Assembly: GCA_029964075.1 (NCBI GenBank)
Contig: CM057144.1
Span: forward strand, 11,865,281 to 11,929,280
Source of the DNA: Patiria pectinifera
Taxonomy: Eukaryota; Echinodermata; Asteroidea; Valvatida; Asterinidae
DNA: 64,000 bases
Direction of reading: 5' to 3'
The notes under the pieces are model-generated. The model was not told the DNA's origin. It ran no database searches and saw only the letters and a program-made list of their open reading frames with translations. Within the stretch, counting starts at the first letter, position 1. Every line of letters begins with the position of its first letter. This document shows, in pieces, positions 57,797 through 64,000 of the stretch. A program made the position numbers and the translations under genes.

Positions 57797-58199
57797 CGTA
57801 ATGCCTAGCCTTTAGTCAAGTACGCCCACGCGCGTATACCCGGACCATCCGGACACGAAACGCATCCCGGATGCTGGCATGTAAAGAGACTAGCACGAGC
57901 GGCGAAGCCGCGAGGGCCTTTACTATCTCGTGGAACTAGCGCGCTGGGCGCCAGCGCCAGACGACTTTACGTTAGTAATTCTGCATTCATTTTTTATTGG
58001 TCAATTTCAACGGGGTATGTGATTATGTATGTCTACCAAATCGGTAGACAAATATAAAGAAAAACATAAGCGTTCTCCACGAGATGGTAAAGGCCCTCGC
58101 GGCTCCGCCGCTCGTGTTAGTCCTTTTACGTGTCAGCATCCGGAGTGCGTCACGTGTCCGGGTAAGCGCGTGGGACTTGACTAAAGGCTACGTAATGCC
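57797..58199. mobile_element. foldback/MULE-like element with perfect 9-bp target duplication
   Basis: CGTAATGCC at 57,797-57,805 and 58,191-58,199 flanks an element at 57,806-58,190 that starts TAGCCTTTAGTCAAGT and ends ACTTGACTAAAGGCTA. The inverted arms are about 125 bp and contain CACGAGCGGCG-AGCCGCGAGG. Nine-base duplications with long TIRs are typical of Mutator-like elements (family knowledge). It has no ORF, so it is non-autonomous; the intact duplication suggests a fairly recent insertion. Confidence 0.88.
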
Positions 58200-59190
58200 A
58201 TACAAACAACACGACCGAATGAAATGATCAAATTTTCCGGTGTGCGGACGCGGTTGAACAAACACCGACGCGACGGCCGAAGGTTGTTCCTTTCCGCATG
58301 AATCATTCGCTTGCTGCTCATATTTGGTTATTGCCACCGCTGTATTGTTGTTCTGGACCTTTGTGGACCTTTGCAAAATGGACTGACGCATGTTGATCTA
58401 ACATTATGCGAACGTGTGAGTCTTGGAACTATTCCAGGTCCCCAAGGAATCCCGTCTATTTCAAATGTTTACCTAGCTTCTTTTGACTTTCCGAAGACGT
58501 GCTTGGAAAGCTCCTATTCCTAAAATGGAGAAAGTTGGCTAGCGTATCCATAACTAATATGTAGTACAAAATCATGAAAACGGTGACACTAAAATACCAA
58601 TTCCAAAGACTCTTAAAAACGCACTTTATCTATTCACCAGAGAAAAGATCCAAAATGTTTACAATTCCTAAATCCTTAGTGAACCAGGTTTGATAAGGGA
58701 GCCGCGGTGGAGACAGGCCTCTGTAAAGTTTGTTTCTGATATCATATCAAAATGTATTTTTCATTAGAACCATAAGAAAAGTTTCTCTCGCCTAACGCCT
58801 TCCACATCATGGATATCATGTTATACCCTTACAACGCCATGTCCAATTACAACGCCATGTCCAATTACATTACTACATTACTACCCTTTGGCTTATGCAC
58901 TTGACATAACATCGAAATCAGAATTGCAAAAACAAGGGGTTTACAATTTCTAAATTTTCGGGAGCTTCTTCAGGATCATACGATCGTTGCAACCAAGCCA
59001 CATCCCTTCGCCACAACCATTAGCCACGGATAAATTTAATGGACACAGAAATTAGTCAATATGGCTTTCTAATTTGGCTGCTAAAAGCTGTCATTAGTGT
59101 TGACATAACATTGAGGGCAGATCGCATCTCCATTTTCAAAGAACCACACCAGTTGGCCATTTTAAGAGGTTGTGCAATGAGAAGTCATGT
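58200..59190. other. gene-free stretch
   Basis: No gene recognised. A perfect two-copy 18-bp tandem (ACAACGCCATGTCCAATT) lies at about 58,831-58,866. Confidence 0.4.
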
Positions 59191-59192
59191 TC

Positions 59193-59553
59193 GGCCGAAA
59201 ACAAAAGTCTCCGGTTTCTGGTATGCGCGCGCGTCGCCGTAGCCATGCGCGTCGGCAAAATGAATTTTTTTTTCAATGAAAGATGATGTCTCAAAACCGC
59301 CAAACTCACTGGGTTGACTGGAATCCTGCTGCTGCACAATTTTAACGTGTTTTTGGATAAGGTTATGATCGAGAATAAGCTTTATGTGGCCTCTCTGGAC
59401 TCCCATATATTTGCACTAAGTTTAGTCGGGCACCATTTGCAGTCATCAGCCGACATTTGAGGCAAAAAAAATCAGGTAAAAAAAAAAAAGCCGCGTCGCC
59501 GCACCACTTTTTGGGCAAGCTCCATACCAGAAACCGGAGACTTTTTTTTGGCC
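59193..59553. mobile_element. Harbinger-like MITE, second copy, inverted
   Basis: It begins GGCCGAAAACAAAAGTCTCC and ends TTTTTTTGGCC. It matches the element at 4,868-5,238 end to end in the opposite orientation. The flanks are TTC and TTA, compatible with a mutated TTA duplication. Confidence 0.8.
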
Positions 59554-59559
59554 TTAACA

Positions 59560-62500
59560 ACAGGTTGCTTCCCTCGTCCGTCTTATCTTTCTTATAATGT
59601 TTGAACTGGGTTGTAATGTATCTTTACCTGCAAGCAAGCGGAGACTAAATGTCATCCATAATCCGCACAGTCTGGATGTCCGCCGACAGCAATGTCTAGC
59701 TGAGTCCTTTAATTCTACTGGCTCACACGTCGTTGCCTGTCCATATATTTCCTTAAGCAGTAATGTTCATGTTTTCGCGCTCATCTGTTTGCGCATTTCA
59801 GAAGCTCCCAGTGTTTTTTTTCGGGCAGTGTAACGAACAATTTACCACTCGTGATTCAATTACGTTCGGATTTCAAGTTCCAATTTCGGCCTACAGCGAT
59901 CGACCAGAGAGGCCTTTGTGGCTTAGAGCAACGATCGAGAAATTAGATTTCATTTGTTGGGGATTAATGTGTCTTTCTCTGCGCCGGGGATAAAAAAAGG
60001 CCTTCGCTTTTCCCTTTAATTGAGGCTTGGTGTTTCATTTTCGAAAACAGGATTTTTGGCGCCGATGGATTAAGCTCTGTCCCGATCGGGGACGATTGGT
60101 ACAGGATTTCGGTACGGGATATGCATTTGAAGGAGAAACCTTTCGATGTAGGCCTAATATCCAGCTGACGTCGTGACTAGTGACCACCAGGTGTAATGTG
60201 TTGGGGTAATATATTTAGCAGGATATTGAATCTTTGTATGAAAGCACAAAAAACAGGATGATCCTTTTTGTTTTTATTATCACACTTTGCGTATAGGGTA
60301 CTCAAGGGAGTTCATGACAATAACGCCCTCTCTGTCACAAAATGTCACACACAAAAAACCTGCCAATAGAAACAGACTTGCCATGTTATTCAATCTATCC
60401 AATGGAAAGGCTCAAGACAATTCAAGTCTCAACTTAACTAAAAAAGACAAAAAAAGTATAGCAAACAACTTGACGTCATCTTTGCAATAACCTTTACTGT
60501 TACACAATCATTGGCTTCCAACGTGGTTTACGCCATTCGCAATTGTTTATTTCTCCTCAATTTTGTATCGGAATCCCGTGGGAGACCTCCTTCGTCAAAC
60601 CCGGGACGTCTGCCTCTAAGATCTAATTTCGCGAATTTTAATATAAAAAACGGCATGATCTGGTAACAGAATCCGAGCAAACACTGCCAGCGCAATTTTA
60701 GCGGGCGGCGCCGCGCTCAATGTAAAAACTGATAGTGCCTTGAAATTGGCAGAACCCAAATCGGTGAGCTGTTTGTTCACCGGGCGTAGAGCGACACGGG
60801 CACCCATGGAACTTCACGCCAGTGCGCGCTGGAAAGAACCCGATCCCGGAACAACCTGCCGGGCACTGCTTTGCACATTCATCTCCCCCCCTGTACTTTT
60901 CCCCTTTTGTGTAACCTGATTTCAATTTCAATTAACCCTAAAGGGAATAAACACTAATTGAATGGAACACCATCCTGTAACTGTACCGAGAACGGTATGG
61001 ATAAGAAATGAGGAAATGGCGGAGTATTTGAATCGGCTGGGTCGCGGCAGCTACGGGCACGTGCTTGGGTGTGTAGCGACGAGTCAGTGTGTCATGCGTA
61101 TTGTCTGACTACCGTGCCGTGCGTGCCTACCAACGCTCAATTCATCATGCAACTCGGTCAATTTGAATCGAAGATTTGGGTTCAATTTGCTAGAAATGAG
61201 TAGTTCGAACAAACATGTGTGCAGCTAACGCCACGAGGCGAGTTAAGGTGTTGACACTGCCCCTGTTCATTACACTAAAATGCACTGGATGGTTTCGTTG
61301 TGGTGTTCTCTTAGCCTTTCATCTTCTCCGATCTCTGTTTTTTCCCCAAACATCGAAGCCTGAAAGCTGCGAAGTTGTGTTTGTTTGGTCAGGTGTCCTA
61401 TGCTTAGACCGCTTTCCCGCCGATATTTCGTTCGCGTTCTTTTCATCCAGACACGACCGGCTACTTATCGATCAATTAACCAGGAGCTGCGTTCGTTTGG
61501 CGTAGTTCAAATCGAGAATCAAGCCGTTTGAGTACGGCTGGAGTGGAGAGATCTCATAGTCGTTCAAGTCTTTTACTTTTTATGTGAACGTCAGGGTTCC
61601 AGACACAATAGACTTGCGCAATTACCATTACCAATACATGTACTCTCGATTAATCATAATGTTGTGGTCGAATTTTCAGATACTTGTCATTATTTTTTTT
61701 TGGCAATCTGTTACATTATGTTGTAGGCTAATGCTTCCTTTATTTCCTCCACGATACCAAATTTTACAGTTAACAACCCGTTCCCTGGCTGTAACAAGAC
61801 TATTGACTTCAATAAAATTCTATCTTAAAACGAGTGGTATCTAACAGTAGGAAGCCATGCAGACTTGGGAAATGAGGTGACATATAAAACAAACGCCCGT
61901 GGCGCTTGGCTTCTCTCTGAAAATACCACACTGCCCTTGAGGACACTCTCTGGATGGAAACTCTCCAAATCTCAAACCAAATCTTGGGACTGCCTCATGA
62001 CACGTCCACCGTGCGACGTGTTCGCCAAGCAGAACCTCCTGCTTGTGACTTTTTCTCTCTCACAACTTTCACGTTGTCGGGCTTGAGGCGCGTAGGTTGT
62101 CGAGGGTTCAGCAACCTGTGGATTACAAATCAGGTAAATGAGATGGACACTTCATCCCAAGCGATCGTGCCGCTCAGAACAACTTATCATAGTATGAATC
62201 TCGACAGTTGCTATCAAACCTATCCAGGAAGGACCTTGGGCAAAATAGAATGATAAAAAGAAACTCTACCACCCCTAAGTAAACACAGCGTGTCCCAATG
62301 GAGGCTGCCTCACACGGAATGCTTTTATCACCAAACATTGGCCCCTTTCTTGTTTTGAGAGATTCTTTTTTGAATAACTGTAATTACCTTGGCGTAGTGA
62401 TCTCCCTTTAAAATGGCTGAATTCTTGGATGTCATATACCTAGAAAACGGTTACAGGCAACTACAACTTATAGCAAGAAGATTGGCAGAACCCATAGGTT

Positions 62501-63380
62501 TTGGGTTTCAGACCCAATCTGATTCCCGCGTTTTTTCCCCGCCTAAAACTGAACATATCTCCTTCATCTTCTTTCTAGAAATTTCGCCAGAGGCGCTTTC
62601 GAGGAACCCGACCTCAATTTCATTACCAGAAATAAACAAACTAAGGCAAATCGAGAAAACGAGCATGGACGGCGCTGACAATTCGAGGGCTGAAATGGGA
62701 GAAACTAGAACGCGGCGAGGAAATAGAAGGAGGCAGGTTCTTAGAAGACAATTCACACACGAAGACGGGCATTGCTTTGGTTATCTCCGCGCTGACGTAT
62801 TTTCATTTCTTGCGATGAGCCAAGGATTCCAAAAAGCACTTGTAACCGAATAGTCAATCCATCGAGAAAATACAAATGGATGTTCAGATGAAGCTGACAA
62901 ATTCTAAGAATTACCATTACGGAAAGAAATGAACGTAAATGAAAATTGAATGTAAGGGCGTAAAGCAACAACCTGGTACATTCTTGGTCTTGGAGGAATT
63001 CAAACCGGCAATACCAAGGACGAAAACAAACCCCAAGGAAACTCATCTTCCTGCTCTTTCTCCACGAACGTATGCATCCCAATGCAAACAAGGGTCGCGA
63101 ACACCGGAGACGGCTGGATTTAGCAGGACAAAGATGGGAAAAGGTTCTTCCTGATTTAAATGAAAACAGGCGGAGCTAATCAGACGAAGGACGAATTCAA
63201 GAATGGGAGAGGAAAGGAATAAACACAATAAGAAGAACGAGGAAATCAGGCGCGACAACTTAAAGATTGGAGAAGACGTCGACTTAAATGTTTTCAATCG
63301 GGCGGGCATACACGGTGTAAGGCTTTTTTCCAGTGGGCCAATGGTATAATGTTTATCAGTTGTGTACATTTGGAATATTT
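59560..63380. other. gene-free stretch with a GC-richer island
   Basis: No gene could be supported. The part 59,800-60,130 is non-repetitive and dense in mixed-sequence words, as is 60,600-61,150; these are candidates for conserved regulatory DNA. The 146-codon frame at 62,413-62,853 has no recognisable feature. Confidence 0.35.
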
Positions 63381-63387
63381 TTTTTAG

Positions 63388-63578
63388 TTAAAGACCTTAG
63401 AAGAAGCTTTTTGCTACCTGCAAGGAAAAAAACTGACTTTGAGAAGTTCATTGCCAATCTAATTTCTCACACGCGTTCTACACAGCGTGCTCGTAACGAC
63501 ATGAAACCCAAAGTAGCAAGATTCTCAAAATCGCTAGATCAGTCAAGCATGCCAGACATCCCCAAGGGTCGAATTAAG
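63388..63578 (+). CDS. candidate exon of an unknown gene
   Basis: A strong acceptor-like TTTTTTTTAG precedes an open stretch of about 64 codons, highly charged (DLRRSFLLPARKKTDFEKFI, then SHTRSTQRARNDMKPKVARF), and a GTAAGA donor-like word follows near 63,578. Read straight on, it ends at TAA 63,579-63,581. No family is recognised. This may be chance. Confidence 0.25.
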
Positions 63579-63599
63579 TAAGAGTCCATGGAAGGCCGA

Positions 63600-63740
63600 C
63601 GGTCCTTGAAAGTCGTGACACGTCAGTCGTCTGCCAATTATGGGCGGGAAACTAGCGGAAAAGTGACCGCCATTTTGCAAGATTGAGGCATCCGGGCGCG
63701 AAGCCATTGCGACGAAGCGTAATTCGTATGTGGAGGTCAT
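63600..63740. promoter_or_regulatory. promoter-like island
   Basis: It contains GGGCGGGAAA (E2F-like, 63,642-63,651), CCGCCATTTT (YY1-like, 63,667-63,676), a TGACACGTCA CRE-like word (about 63,616-63,625) and several CpGs within 120 bp. Such clusters mark TATA-less promoters, but no transcript start can be assigned. Confidence 0.3.
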
Positions 63741-64000
63741 TGAATGGGCACTTTTTCTGTTTTAAGTGTTGACTTTTTTGCGGTTCGTTTTTGAAAAATT
63801 GTTAAACACATTACCATCGGTTCAGAAACATATCAATGGAGCGAACCATACTGCAAAACATCGCCAAAAATTCATTTTATGCCAACAGCTGCTGCACTGA
63901 GTAAAGGATCCGGAACAATTCAAAACAACACACTTTAAACTGATGAACATATCACAAATCCAAATTTTGTTTTCCAATCCAAGCATGATTAACTCCTGTA

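Noticed and set aside
62413-62853. 146-codon open frame starting MAEFLDVIYL
   Set aside because: No domain, signal peptide or supporting splice or promoter context; composition is like the surrounding intergenic DNA.

Overview
The window reads as nuclear DNA of a marine invertebrate deuterostome, most likely an echinoderm. It is AT-rich with long introns and GT-AG splice sites. It carries a tandem cluster of intronless rhodopsin-family GPCR genes, of the kind that expanded by lineage in echinoderms. It also carries an adhesion GPCR whose ectodomain combines SRCR, discoidin, MAM and mucin modules, and many short foldback elements (MITEs). The species is an inference; no mitochondrial, rRNA or other diagnostic gene is present.

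Layout. 1-9,100: no gene; a dead LINE fragment and at least five terminal-inverted-repeat elements. 9,116-14,850 (minus strand): three intronless class A GPCR genes repeated at about 2.35 kb, each with the ERY, CWxP and NPxxY motifs and two conserved extracellular cysteines. 16,940-41,278 (plus strand): one large adhesion GPCR gene, reconstructed here as 33 exons whose phases all agree (6,420 nt, 2,139 codons plus stop, 5' end not found). Domain order: FBXL4-like galactose-binding fold, SRCR, Cys/Ser/Tyr-rich segment, two F5/8C discoidins, a MAM domain interrupted by a Thr-rich 15-bp minisatellite, a third F5/8C, a long mucin-like stalk, GAIN with an intact GPS (HCSHL/T), seven transmembrane helices and a basic cytoplasmic tail. 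Its introns hold MITEs, a LINE 3' end, a tRNA-like SINE relic and a histone-3'-end-like inverted repeat. 41,500-64,000: no convincing gene apart from one weak candidate exon near 63.4 kb; several well-bounded transposon remnants (a foldback element with a 9-bp target duplication, a piggyBac-like MITE with TTAA ends, a Harbinger-like MITE, a 400-bp long inverted repeat) and a few non-repetitive, GC-richer islands that may be regulatory.

Functionally, both gene sets encode cell-surface receptors. The class A paralogues look like a recently duplicated sensory or peptide receptor family of unknown ligand. The adhesion GPCR should be autoproteolysed at the GPS and be activated through its tethered peptide by contact with glycans, matrix or microbes. 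No evidence ties the two sets together beyond adjacency.
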